Translations under genes and position numbers: made by a program
Shown: one piece after another, positions 1 through 8,455 of the stretch
How positions within the stretch are numbered: the first letter of the stretch is position 1
How the letters are laid out: each line of letters starts with the position of its first letter
The notes under the pieces: model-generated
Databases searched by the model: none
Seen by the model: only the letters and a program-made list of their open reading frames with translations
Told to the model about the DNA's origin: nothing
DNA from: Mycolicibacter sp. MU0102
GTDB taxonomy: Bacteria > Actinomycetota > Actinomycetes > Mycobacteriales > Mycobacteriaceae
Direction: 5' to 3'
Assembly (NCBI RefSeq): GCF_963378105.1
Contig: NZ_OY726398.1
Coordinates: 4,030,001 to 4,094,000 of the forward strand
Length of the DNA: 64,000 nt

Positions 1-848
1 TCGTCCAACCCGCCGGTCTTCTCGACGGTGATCCCGTACTGCAGGACAAACGAATCGGCGTCAATCGGGTAGTGACAGTTGAGCAGTACGGTGCGCTGAT
101 CACCGTGCTCGTAGTGGTAAGTGAGGTCATCGATCATGAACGAGGGGCCGTAGTAGGACGCCACCGAGGTGGTGCCAATGATCTTGGCGCCCTCCCCGGA
201 ACCGAGATCCGGCCGTGCCTCGCTCTTGTAGTACTGGGTGGCGACATGACCTTCGAATACATTCTTGAAGCTGGTGGGAAGTCCGCCGTGGATGTAGAAG
301 AAGTGCGCCATATCGACAATGTTGTCGATGATCTCGCGGCAGTTGGTGTGGACAACCGTGCTGTACCAGTGCCAGTCGGTCCAGCTGTCCTCACCGACGC
401 CTTCGATACGCGGGATCGTGACATCGGCGGGTGGGGCCTTCTTCTCCGGGTCGTTCCAGGCGAACAGCATGCCGTCCTGCTCCATAGTCGGCCAGGTCGC
501 GGTGCGGGCCAGTTTGGGAACCCTTCGGCTGTAAGGAATCTTCTTGCATCGGCCGTCCCCGCCCCAGCGCCAGTCGTGGAACGGGCAGGCGATCTCGTTG
601 CCCTTGACCTGACCGTCGGAAAGGTCGCCGCCCATGTGGCGGCAATAGGCGTCCAGGATGTTGATCTTGCCGTCCGCACCGCGAAAGACCACCAATTTGC
701 CGCCGAATGCATTGATCGAATGCGGCTTTCCATCACCCAGGTCACGCGTCAGCCCGAGGCAATGCCAACCTCGCGCGAACCGCGTCGGCGCAGCCTGGGC
801 CTCGATCTCTCGAACCCCTCCGAAGCAGTCTTGGTCTGACGGTGTCAT
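1..848 (-). CDS. kshA: 3-ketosteroid 9alpha-hydroxylase oxygenase (KshA), C-terminus cut by window
   Basis: Oxygenase of the two-component Rieske monooxygenase that 9alpha-hydroxylates 3-ketosteroids and, with KstD, opens ring B. From the ATG at 848 the protein shows Cys69-x-His71 and Cys88-x2-His91 (Rieske 2Fe-2S ligands), then a DMAHFFYIH segment giving the two mononuclear-iron histidines. The N-terminal sequence GWHCLGL and the segment SINAFGGKLVVFRG are typical of mycobacterial KshA. The frame stays open to base 1, so the C-terminal part is missing. I chose ATG 848 because GAGG lies nine bases upstream; an in-frame ATG at 857 has that motif directly against it. It is divergent from the KstD-like gene at 984. 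No KshB reductase is in the window. Since the right edge reaches only the Rv3525c homologue, next to which M. tuberculosis has its kshA, this is probably a second copy. Confidence 0.93.
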   Translation of the reverse strand, partial: MTPSDQDCFGGVREIEAQAAPTRFARGWHCLGLTRDLGDGKPHSINAFGGKLVVFRGADGKINILDAYCRHMGGDLSDGQVKGNEIACPFHDWRWGGDGRCKKIPYSRRVPKLARTATWPTMEQDGMLFAWNDPEKKAPPADVTIPRIEGVGEDSWTDWHWYSTVVHTNCREIIDNIVDMAHFFYIHGGLPTSFKNVFEGHVATQYYKSEARPDLGSGEGAKIIGTTSVASYYGPSFMIDDLTYHYEHGDQRTVLLNCHYPIDADSFVLQYGITVEKTGGLD

Positions 849-983
849 CTCGGCCATCCTCGCTGTTCATCGCTTGCAGAAACTGTTGTCGTTCTAACAC
901 CGCGCGGGTCGACCAACGGGCCGGTGTTCCACTGACCGGGCGGGGCGCCGAAACTTCACCGTCGTTGGGCCCAGAATCGTCCG
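849..983. promoter_or_regulatory. Divergent kshA/kstD promoter region with inverted repeat
   Basis: This 135-base gap separates the divergent KshA and KstD-like starts. It contains AACACCG at 896-902 and its exact complement CGGTGTT at 922-928, a 7-bp inverted repeat with a 19-base spacer. It does not match the KstR pattern (TnnAACnnGTTnnA). It could be an operator for the PadR protein at 4336-5004, but nothing in the sequence proves that. Confidence 0.3.
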
Positions 984-2663
984 GTGACCGATCCGAACAA
1001 CATCACAGTCGATCTCCTCGTCGTTGGCTCTGGTACCGGGATGGCGGCTGCGCTGACCGCGCACGAGGAGGGGCTGTCGACGCTGATCGTGGAGAAGACG
1101 CCATACGTCGGCGGGTCGACCGCGCGTTCGGGAGGCGCGTTCTGGATGCCGGCCAATCCGATCCTCGCGGCGGCAGGATCCGACGACACGGTTGCCGCCG
1201 GACGCACCTACCTCGACGCGGTCATCGGCGAGGCGTCAGCTCACGAACGGGCACACACGTTTCTCTACTACGGCGGATCAACGGTGCAGATGCTGCGCCG
1301 CACCACGCCGATGAAATTCCAGTGGGCCAAAGGCTATTCGGACTATCACCCCGAGAAGGCGGGGGGCAGTGCGATCGGACGCACCTGCGAATGCCGGCCA
1401 TTCAACACCGCGGTGCTCGGCCCGGATCTGGCGCGACTGCGCCCGGGAGTGATGAAGTCGTCGTTCCCGATGCCGGTGACCGGCGCGGACTATCGTTGGC
1501 TCAACTTGATGGTCCGGGTGCCGCGAAAGTCATGGCCTCGCATATTGCTTCGCGCGTTCCAGGGCATTGGAGGACTGGCCCTGCGCAGGCGATATGCTGC
1601 CGGCGGCCAAGCCTTGGCAGCCGGCATGTTCGCCGGCGTGTTGCGCGCGGGAATCCCGGTGTGGACCAACTCACCAGTCACAGAACTGCGCGTCGACGAC
1701 GGCCGAGTGACCGGTGCTGTGGTGAACCGAAACGGCACTGCAGTCACCGTGGTTGCCCGCCGTGGTGTCGTGCTGGCGACCGGCGGATTCGACCACCGGA
1801 TGGACTGGCGGCACAAATTTCAGTCCGAGCGCCTTGACGAACATGCCAGCCTCGGTGCCGAGGGGAACGTGGGCGACGGTATTCGCCTGGCCCAGGACTC
1901 CTGCGGCGCCGACACCGCACTGATGGACCAGGCCTGGTGGTTTCCGGCCTTTGCGCCGCTGCCGGGCGGGGAGCCGACCGTGATGCTCGCCGAGCGCTCG
2001 CTGCCCGGTTGCCTGTTGGTCGACCAGAACGGTCAACGATTCGTCAACGAGGCCATCGACTACATGTCCTTTGGACAGAAGCTGATCGAGCGCGAGCGGG
2101 CCGGCAACCCGGTCGAGATCATGTGGATGATCTTCGATCAGAAATACCGCAACAGCTACCTTCTCGCCGCGGAGCTGTTTCCGCGCATACCGATCCCCGC
2201 GACGTGGTACGACGCCGGCATTGCGCACCGCGCCGACGATCTGGCGACATTGGCCCGTGCGATCGACGTTGATCCGTCGGCCTTCGGCGTCACGATGGAT
2301 CGCTTCAACCGGTTGGCGCGGGCGGGTGTGGACACCGACTTCGACCGCGGCGCCAGCGCATACGACCGCTATTACGGCGACCCGACCATCGCACCGAATC
2401 CCAATCTACGTCCGGTCGATGCCGGCCCGTTCTACGCCGTGAAAGTCGTTCTCAGCGACCTGGGCACCTGCGGCGGACTTAGGACCGACGTGCGCGGACG
2501 GGTGTTGCGAGAGGACGGATCGGCGGTCGACGGGCTCTACGCGATCGGCAATAGCGCCGCCAACACCTTCGGCGCGAGTTATCCGGGCGCCGGGGCGACC
2601 ATCGGCCAGGGCCTGGTGTTCGGCTACATCGCTGCGTTGCACGCGGCCGGCAAGCTCGACTGA
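984..2663 (+). CDS. 3-ketosteroid Delta1-dehydrogenase family flavoprotein (KstD-like)
   Basis: FAD-dependent dehydrogenase of 559 residues, the size of actinobacterial KstD (about 560), which inserts the C1-C2 double bond into ring A of 3-ketosteroids. The N-terminus carries the dinucleotide-binding motif VVGSGTGMAAALTA, followed by GGSTARSGGAFWMPANP, a segment typical of KstD. The C-terminus has SYPGAGATIGQG, containing the Tyr-x3-Gly pair that binds the 3-keto group in characterised KstDs. The GTG at 984 places the FAD motif about 13 residues in, as usual. It is divergent from kshA, and the next flavoprotein follows 41 bases later, so they are probably one operon. Exact substrate (androstenedione, a 5alpha-steroid or a side-chain intermediate) cannot be read from sequence. 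Confidence 0.88.
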   Translation: MTDPNNITVDLLVVGSGTGMAAALTAHEEGLSTLIVEKTPYVGGSTARSGGAFWMPANPILAAAGSDDTVAAGRTYLDAVIGEASAHERAHTFLYYGGSTVQMLRRTTPMKFQWAKGYSDYHPEKAGGSAIGRTCECRPFNTAVLGPDLARLRPGVMKSSFPMPVTGADYRWLNLMVRVPRKSWPRILLRAFQGIGGLALRRRYAAGGQALAAGMFAGVLRAGIPVWTNSPVTELRVDDGRVTGAVVNRNGTAVTVVARRGVVLATGGFDHRMDWRHKFQSERLDEHASLGAEGNVGDGIRLAQDSCGADTALMDQAWWFPAFAPLPGGEPTVMLAERSLPGCLLVDQNGQRFVNEAIDYMSFGQKLIERERAGNPVEIMWMIFDQKYRNSYLLAAELFPRIPIPATWYDAGIAHRADDLATLARAIDVDPSAFGVTMDRFNRLARAGVDTDFDRGASAYDRYYGDPTIAPNPNLRPVDAGPFYAVKVVLSDLGTCGGLRTDVRGRVLREDGSAVDGLYAIGNSAANTFGASYPGAGATIGQGLVFGYIAALHAAGKLD

Positions 2664-2704
2664 ACTGAAACTTCGATGAGTCTCGCGCACAAAGGAACTC
2701 ACAC

Positions 2705-4333
2705 ATGAACAGCGCCATGTCAACGTCTCGAGAATACGACGTAGTAGTTGTCGGATTCGGTGCCGCCGGCGCCGCCGCAGCGATCGAGGCCGCCAGCTGC
2801 GGGGCACGTGTACTGGTGCTGGACCGTGGTTACGGCGGGGGCGCGACGGCGCTGTCGGGCGGAATCGTTTATGCGGGCGCGGGAACGCACGAGCAGCACG
2901 CAGGAGGTTACGAAGACTCCGTCGAAGACATGCTCGCCTACCTGCGGCAGGAAGTCGGCGACGCGGTATCCGAGGAGACTCTTGTCCGGTTCTGTGAGCA
3001 GAGCCCGGCAATGATCGAATGGCTCAAGGCGCAGGGCGTTGAGTTGCGGGGCGGAAAGGTCTCGTCGTACAAGACCTCCTACCCCACCGACGACTTCTAC
3101 CTCTACTATTCCGGAAACGAAAAGGCACACCCTTATGTCCAACATGCGCGTCCGGCACCTCGCGGTCACCGCGTGCTGGCTCCCGGGATGAGTTCGGGTA
3201 AAACACTGTTCGAGCACCTGCGCCGGGCCGCGCAGGCGATCGGGGTCGACTTCATTCCCCTGGCCCGCGTTCACGACCTCATCAAAGACGAGAACGGCCG
3301 GATCGCCGGTGTGCGTTACCGTGCTCTCGATCTGGCGCATCGGAACGTACGTCAACACGCACTGTTGACCAGACTCACTGGGAAGGTGGGCAATTGGCTA
3401 CCCGGGTTGGTCAAAGGGGTGGTTGCACGAACGGAACGTCTCTGGGCCGAGGGCGCAGCAGACGGTGAGGCCCGTGGACGCGCAGTGGTGCTGGCGGCGG
3501 GAGGATTCGTCTACAACCGTGCGTGGATGCAGGAGTTCGCCCCGGCCTATATGAAGATCTCGCCGCTGGGAACAGCCGGGGACGACGGCTGCGGCATCGG
3601 GCTAGGTCTGGCCGCCGGCGGCAAGACCGACAAAATGGGCAACGTCACCGCATGGCGGTTTCTCGCGCCACCGAGCGCCTTCTTAGAAGGACTGACCGTG
3701 GGTGCCGACGGACGGCGCATCATCAACGAGGACCTCTACGGCGCAACACACGGCGATGTGATGATGCGTCAATTCGGCGGCACCGGCTGGGCCATCTACG
3801 ACGCCCCCACGTGGAAGAAGATCCGAGATCAGGTCAACGATCAGACCCAGCTGTTCCAGCGACTTCAATTGCTCTACCTGCGGACCATCGGGCACAAGAA
3901 GGCCCTCACCATCGAGGGCATCGCTGAGAAGAACGGCATCGACCCGAAGGGCCTGCGGCGCACGGTCGATGCCTACACCGACGGAATCATCAGCGGCGCG
4001 GGCGATCCGGCACGAAAGGATCCGGACTTGTGTCCACCCATGCAGCGAGGCCCGTTCTACTCGATCAACATCTCGGCCGACTCATCGATGTTCTATCCGA
4101 TTCCAGGACTGACGTTGGGTGGCCTCGTCGTGGATGAGGCGACGGGCGAAGTGGCACACCGCGACGGCGGAGCCGTGCCGGGGTTGTACGGCGCCGGACG
4201 AAACGCCGTGGGCATCTGCTCCAACAGCTACGTGAGCGGCCTTTCGATAGCCGACTGCATCTTCAGCGGGAGACGCGCCGGCGCCCACGCGGCGCACGAG
4301 TTGGGCTTCGAACCGGCGCGTCGGGAGAACTGA
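2705..4333 (+). CDS. FAD-dependent dehydrogenase, KstD/fumarate-reductase superfamily
   Basis: A 542-residue flavoprotein. The N-terminus has VVVGFGAAGAAAAIEAASCG (FAD motif) and then GGGATALSGGIVYAG. Unlike its two neighbours it lacks the C-terminal Tyr-Pro-Gly-x-Gly motif of KstD; the equivalent segment reads NSYVSGLSIADC. It is therefore a more distant member, and could act on a different steroid ring position or be a fumarate-reductase-like enzyme. An AAAGGA ribosome site lies ten bases before the ATG at 2705; a second ATG follows at 2717. Its stop is two bases from the end of the convergent PadR gene. It is probably co-transcribed with the gene at 984. Confidence 0.8.
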   Translation: MNSAMSTSREYDVVVVGFGAAGAAAAIEAASCGARVLVLDRGYGGGATALSGGIVYAGAGTHEQHAGGYEDSVEDMLAYLRQEVGDAVSEETLVRFCEQSPAMIEWLKAQGVELRGGKVSSYKTSYPTDDFYLYYSGNEKAHPYVQHARPAPRGHRVLAPGMSSGKTLFEHLRRAAQAIGVDFIPLARVHDLIKDENGRIAGVRYRALDLAHRNVRQHALLTRLTGKVGNWLPGLVKGVVARTERLWAEGAADGEARGRAVVLAAGGFVYNRAWMQEFAPAYMKISPLGTAGDDGCGIGLGLAAGGKTDKMGNVTAWRFLAPPSAFLEGLTVGADGRRIINEDLYGATHGDVMMRQFGGTGWAIYDAPTWKKIRDQVNDQTQLFQRLQLLYLRTIGHKKALTIEGIAEKNGIDPKGLRRTVDAYTDGIISGAGDPARKDPDLCPPMQRGPFYSINISADSSMFYPIPGLTLGGLVVDEATGEVAHRDGGAVPGLYGAGRNAVGICSNSYVSGLSIADCIFSGRRAGAHAAHELGFEPARREN

Positions 4334-4335
4334 CG

Positions 4336-5004
4336 TCAGGCTTGGTCGTCTTCGGCAGCGATACGCCTTTCGACCTCGTACCAGTAGTCACGCACCGGGA
4401 ATTTGGTTCCGTCCTGGCCGCTCTTGGCGAAGGTCTCCTCGACCTCGTCCAGGTCTTTGATCATCCGTAGTGCCAGCTCGCGTTCCGCCGCGTAGTACTC
4501 CTCGGACCACCGCAGCGCCAGCCTGGCGTAGGACCACGCCGGCTCCTCGCCGGCCCACCGCGCTTCGGTCGCCGCCGCGCGATGCATCTGCTCGACCTGG
4601 GCGACGTGTGCGGTGAGAACCTCCCTGAGCCGGCCCGGATTCATCAGGTGACCGAGGATGACCCGCATCAGCGGGTTGTGTTTGAGAGTGGGAGGTTCAA
4701 CGGGTTCGTCGTTGGCCCACCGGGTCACCGCGGTCAGCCCCGCATCGGTGATCTTGTACATCCGCCGGCTGCGGACGCCGGCGTCAACACGCGAGGTGAC
4801 CAGACCGCGCTGTTCAAGCCGCTTCAACTCCGAGTAGATCTGGCTGTACGCCGGACTGGAGTAGAAGAACCGAATGGTCCAGTTGAACCACTTCTTGATG
4901 TCGTAGCCGGAGAGCTCGTCTCCGCCCGACAGCATGCCCAACAGCGCCCAACCCGTAGGCGACACGCTCAACGCCTCAGCGGCACCGTCGGTGGACTCAC
5001 TCAC
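4336..5004 (-). CDS. PadR-family transcriptional regulator
   Basis: A 222-residue protein. An N-terminal winged helix (about residues 15-95; LLGMLSGGDELSGYDIKKWF, then YSQIYSELKRLEQRGLVTSR) is followed by a helical C-terminal dimerisation region of the PadR-like/Vir type. Such regulators are usually repressors relieved by small aromatic or lipophilic ligands. It reads from a GTG at 5004, divergent from the flavin reductase/KstD/thioesterase operon, and converges on the KstD-like pair. It is the only regulator gene in this steroid cluster, so it is the best candidate for local control (inference from position). The 129-base gap to 5134 would hold its operator; I see no clear palindrome there. 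Confidence 0.85.
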   Translation of the reverse strand: MSESTDGAAEALSVSPTGWALLGMLSGGDELSGYDIKKWFNWTIRFFYSSPAYSQIYSELKRLEQRGLVTSRVDAGVRSRRMYKITDAGLTAVTRWANDEPVEPPTLKHNPLMRVILGHLMNPGRLREVLTAHVAQVEQMHRAAATEARWAGEEPAWSYARLALRWSEEYYAAERELALRMIKDLDEVEETFAKSGQDGTKFPVRDYWYEVERRIAAEDDQA

Positions 5005-5133
5005 CGTATAAGGCTAACAACGAAAGATGTCGCCGAAACGGCACAGCTACCGCTGACCGGGAACCCGCGTTGCACAGGCGGCTACGCAGGACCGACAGTG
5101 GCAGGCGGAAAGTTCCCCCGCGCGAGGAGAGGC

Positions 5134-5670
5134 ATGTCCGACAAAGCCACCAGAATCCCACCCGGTGACCTGCTCATTCCGCTCGCTCCCCAAATGCGTC
5201 GGGTCCTCGGGCATTTCTGTACCGGGGTCGCCGTCATCACCGCACATGACGGAGGCCGCCCCCTCGGTTTCACCTGTCAATCGGTCACGTCGGTGTCCCT
5301 GGACCCGCCCTATGTCTCGTTCTGCCCGGCCAATACCTCGAGCAGCTGGCCCTTGATCCGCAAGGTCGGGAGGCTCTGCATCAACATCCTCTCGGAGCAC
5401 CAAGCCGACGTGTGCACACAGTTCGCCGTCCGCAGGAGCGACAAGTTCAGCGGAGTGACGTGGTTCCCGGGAGTCAACGGATCACCCGCATTGGAGGGCA
5501 CGCTCGCTGCGATCGAAGCCGACGTGGAGTTCGAGCACGAGGCCGGCGACCACACGATTGTGATTGCACGGGTGACCGGTCTGCGAGCCCACCAGGAACG
5601 AGCGCCCCTGTTGTTCTACCGCGGCGGCTTCGGCAGCTACAGCGGCTTCGACGGCGGCCGCGATGGGTGA
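5134..5670 (+). CDS. Flavin reductase, HsaB-like
   Basis: A 178-residue flavin:NAD(P)H reductase-fold protein. The segments VLGHFCTGVAVITA, GFTCQSVTSVSLDPPYVSF and LLFYRGGFGSY correspond closely to HsaB, the reductase partner of the HsaA flavin monooxygenase that hydroxylates the seco-steroid phenol after ring B opening. No HsaA-like oxygenase is encoded in the window, so it either serves a monooxygenase elsewhere or supplies reduced flavin for another reaction. The frame is open far upstream, but the ATG at 5134 is preceded by GAGGAGAGG and starts a natural N-terminus. Its stop overlaps the next gene by eight bases, indicating coupled translation. Confidence 0.85.
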   Translation: MSDKATRIPPGDLLIPLAPQMRRVLGHFCTGVAVITAHDGGRPLGFTCQSVTSVSLDPPYVSFCPANTSSSWPLIRKVGRLCINILSEHQADVCTQFAVRRSDKFSGVTWFPGVNGSPALEGTLAAIEADVEFEHEAGDHTIVIARVTGLRAHQERAPLLFYRGGFGSYSGFDGGRDG

Positions 5671-7210
5671 CTTCGACTCGGTCTTCGATGTCGTCGTCGC
5701 AGGTTCTGGCGGAGGGATAGCCGGCGCCTACACCGCTGCGCGCGAAGGTCTTTCGGTGCTGCTGGTGGAGGCCACCGATCGGTTCGGCGGGACGACCGCA
5801 TACTCCGGGGGCGGCGGAATGTGGTTCCCGTGCAATCCCGCGCTGAAACGCGCCGGCACCGACGACACCATCGAGGAAGCTCTCGGCTACTTCCACGCAG
5901 TCGTCGGCGACCGCACTCCTCGCGATCTCCAAGAGAGCTACGTCCGCGGCGGCGCGCGGTTCATCGAATACCTTGAGCAGGACCCGGGTTTCGAGTTCGT
6001 GGCCTTTCCCTGGCCGGACTACTACGGTGCGGTGCCCGGCGCCCGCAACGACGGCTTCCGACACACCGTCCCGGCGCCGCTCCCGGATCGAGAACTCGGC
6101 AGTTACGCCGGTTCGGTGCGCGGCCCTCTCGACACTGAACGCCTCGGTATGCCGGCCCCCGACTTGCTGATGGGCGGTCGGGCACTGGTCGGTCGATTCC
6201 TGGCCGCGCTCGACAAGTTGCCGAACGCCACCTGCTGGCGTAATGCCCCGCTCACTGAGCTGATCGTCGACGACGGCAAGGTGATGGGAGCAGTGGTCGA
6301 TCACAGTGGCAAGCCGGTACGGATTCGATCCAAGCGTGGTGTCCTACTTGCCACGGGCGGGTTCGAGCAGAACGCGGCGATGCGGTCGCATTACCAGGTG
6401 CCCGGCGACGCAAAGGACACGATGGGCGCCCCGGGCAACACAGGCGGCGCCCACCGTGCCGCCATGGCGGTCGGTGCAGACGTCGATCTGATGGATCAGG
6501 CGTGGTGGTCGCCAGGGATGATCCACCCAGACGGTCGGGCGGCGTTCGCGCTGTGGTTCACCGGCGGCATCTTCGTCAACCAGGACGGCCACCGATTCGT
6601 CAACGAGTCGGCCCCCTATGATCGGCTCGGCCGGGAGGTACTGGCGCAGGTCGATTCCGGTGAGACCAGGTTGCCGTTCTGGATGATCTATGACAACCGC
6701 ACGGACGGGATCCCGCCGGTCGGCGCCACCAACGTATCCATGGTCGACGCTATCGAATACCAGAAGGCGGGTTTGTGGCGCACCGCGGACACGCTCGCCG
6801 GTCTGGCCGCGGCCATCGGTGTTCCCGAGGCCAATCTGGCGGCAACCATCACACGTTTCAACCAGCAGGCCGCGGCCGGTGTGGATGACGACTTCGCACG
6901 GGGCAACGAGGCCTACGACCGGGTTTTCACCGAAGGTGCCTCGCCGTTGGTTGCGATAGATCGGCCGCCGTACCATGCGGCCGCGTTCGGCATATCAGAT
7001 CTGGGCACCAAAGGCGGGTTGCGTACCGACGACCGCGCCCGGGTTTTGACCGCTGACGGCGCCACCGTGCCTGGGCTCTATGCCGCCGGAAATACGATGG
7101 CCGCGGTCAGCGGCACCACCTATCCGGGCGGGGGAAACCCGATCGGCGCTTCGCTGCTGTTCAGTCACCTCGCCGCGCTGGATATGGCCGCACGGGAGGA
7201 CCGGCGGTGA
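5663..7210 (+). CDS. 3-ketosteroid dehydrogenase family flavoprotein (KstD3-like)
   Basis: A 515-residue flavoprotein. FAD motif VVVAGSGGGIAGAYTA near the N-terminus, followed by FGGTTAYSGGGGMWFPCNP. The C-terminal TTYPGGGNPIG keeps the Tyr-x3-Gly pattern of KstD. It is about 45 residues shorter than the enzyme at 984 and resembles the KstD3 subgroup, which in other actinobacteria prefers saturated or early ring intermediates (established for the subgroup; substrate here is inferred). It overlaps the HsaB-like gene by eight bases and the thioesterase gene by four, so the three form one operon. Confidence 0.86.
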   Translation: MGDFDSVFDVVVAGSGGGIAGAYTAAREGLSVLLVEATDRFGGTTAYSGGGGMWFPCNPALKRAGTDDTIEEALGYFHAVVGDRTPRDLQESYVRGGARFIEYLEQDPGFEFVAFPWPDYYGAVPGARNDGFRHTVPAPLPDRELGSYAGSVRGPLDTERLGMPAPDLLMGGRALVGRFLAALDKLPNATCWRNAPLTELIVDDGKVMGAVVDHSGKPVRIRSKRGVLLATGGFEQNAAMRSHYQVPGDAKDTMGAPGNTGGAHRAAMAVGADVDLMDQAWWSPGMIHPDGRAAFALWFTGGIFVNQDGHRFVNESAPYDRLGREVLAQVDSGETRLPFWMIYDNRTDGIPPVGATNVSMVDAIEYQKAGLWRTADTLAGLAAAIGVPEANLAATITRFNQQAAAGVDDDFARGNEAYDRVFTEGASPLVAIDRPPYHAAAFGISDLGTKGGLRTDDRARVLTADGATVPGLYAAGNTMAAVSGTTYPGGGNPIGASLLFSHLAALDMAAREDRR

Positions 7211-7821
7211 ACGAGCCGATCACGCCGGAAGACGCACAGCGCTCGGCCAGTGTCTTCGAACCGCTGACCCGATCACTGCGTGAACTCATCGATGTCACGA
7301 TCCGCAGTCAAGTAAACGCCGCCGATGTGCGCAAGGCGCGCGCCTTGATCGACGAGGCGCGCGAACTCCTGGGAGCCCGTCTGGACTCCAACCCGTTCGG
7401 CGTGCGCTTTACAACCGACGGGCAGGCACTGCCCTGGGGCAATGTGGCGATCGGTATGCGCAACGCACTAGCACCTCCGCTGCACGTTCGGCGTGACGAG
7501 GAGGCCGGTCGAGCGACAGCCGACCTTGTGTTGGGTGCGGCATACGAGGGTCCGCCGGGACAGGTGCACGGCGGTATGTGCGCGCTGATCCTCGACCATC
7601 TGCTCGGAGCCACCGCCCACCGACGCGACGAGCCCGCCTTCACCGGAACCCTGACTCTTCGCTACGTGGCCCCCACTCCCCTGGGCCGGCTGCGGGCGGA
7701 ATCCTGGGTGGAACGCGAGGATGGCGGAAAGACTTTCGCTGCCGGTCATCTCCTGGATGAAAAGGGGCGTATCACCGTCCAGGCCGAGGGGATCTTCATC
7801 AGGCCGAAGCGACCGGCATGA
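7207..7821 (+). CDS. Hotdog-fold thioesterase (PaaI/4HBT family)
   Basis: A 204-residue protein. The hotdog domain occupies about residues 85-200, with the active-site segment QVHGGMCALILDHLLG (HGG plus the downstream Asp) and the typical strand TLRYVAPTPLGRLRAES. About 80 helical residues precede it. Such enzymes hydrolyse acyl-CoA thioesters; in this operon it could release CoA from a stalled steroid acyl-CoA (inference). The GTG start at 7207 overlaps the upstream stop (GTGA). It ends 16 bases before the convergent Mce-associated gene. Confidence 0.82.
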   Translation: MNEPITPEDAQRSASVFEPLTRSLRELIDVTIRSQVNAADVRKARALIDEARELLGARLDSNPFGVRFTTDGQALPWGNVAIGMRNALAPPLHVRRDEEAGRATADLVLGAAYEGPPGQVHGGMCALILDHLLGATAHRRDEPAFTGTLTLRYVAPTPLGRLRAESWVEREDGGKTFAAGHLLDEKGRITVQAEGIFIRPKRPA

Positions 7822-7837
7822 ACAGTCGGGGCGGACC

Positions 7838-8455
7838 TCACACCGGGTCCAGCGCCGAAATCAACCACCGCGAGTCGACCTTGGCCAGACTGACCACCAC
7901 ACTGCTGGCGGTGAGCGCTGGTTCGCGACGTTCGCGGCTGACGGTTTCCTGATTGAGGAACACCAGCACCTTCGCGTCGTTCGGCCGGATCTCGATCAGT
8001 CCCGCATTCACCACCTGCGCGGCGGCCTGGATTCCCTTGGTCCGCACGGCCGGAGCGACAACGTCGTCACTGAATTTGCCGTAGTAGGTCAAGAAATCGC
8101 CGGCCATCAGAGCCCGGGCCCGCTCCAGGTCCTGGCCCAGGGTCTCGGGCGAATACGACAGCAATGCCACCGTCGCCGATGATGCGGCACGCACTGCGTC
8201 ATCGGCGGCCACGGCGTCAGACTGGCGGGCCGGGCGATAGGCGGTCCCGTACACAACCAGGGCCAGCACCGCAGCCACCGTCAGCACAGCGCCGAGGAAA
8301 AGCTGCTTGCGGTGTTCGCTGAGCGCTGCCTTGGTCCGTTCGATCCAACCGGGAGCGGTGTCGGCGGTTTCGCCGTGAGAACGCGTCGATTCATCGGCTG
8401 ATTCCGGAACTGTACCGGCGTCGTCAGCGATCTCGGGGGCTTGATCGACGGTCAT
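7838..8455 (-). CDS. Mce-associated membrane protein (Mas type)
   Basis: A 205-residue protein. An acidic, Ser/Thr-rich cytoplasmic tail of about 55 residues is followed by one membrane segment (LFLGAVLTVAAVLALVVYG) and an extracytoplasmic domain ending KVDSRWLISALDPV, which closely resembles the C-terminus of the mce4-linked protein at 27705. Mas proteins are thought to stabilise or assemble Mce transporter complexes. The ATG at 8455 overlaps the stop of the upstream gene (ATGA). It belongs with the mce operon to its right although three secreted-protein genes intervene. Confidence 0.82.
   Translation of the reverse strand: MTVDQAPEIADDAGTVPESADESTRSHGETADTAPGWIERTKAALSEHRKQLFLGAVLTVAAVLALVVYGTAYRPARQSDAVAADDAVRAASSATVALLSYSPETLGQDLERARALMAGDFLTYYGKFSDDVVAPAVRTKGIQAAAQVVNAGLIEIRPNDAKVLVFLNQETVSRERREPALTASSVVVSLAKVDSRWLISALDPV

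Noticed and set aside
4582..5133. Upstream extension of the HsaB-like frame (184 extra residues)
   Set aside because: It lies antisense to the PadR gene, and a strong ribosome site precedes the ATG at 5134 where HsaB homology begins.
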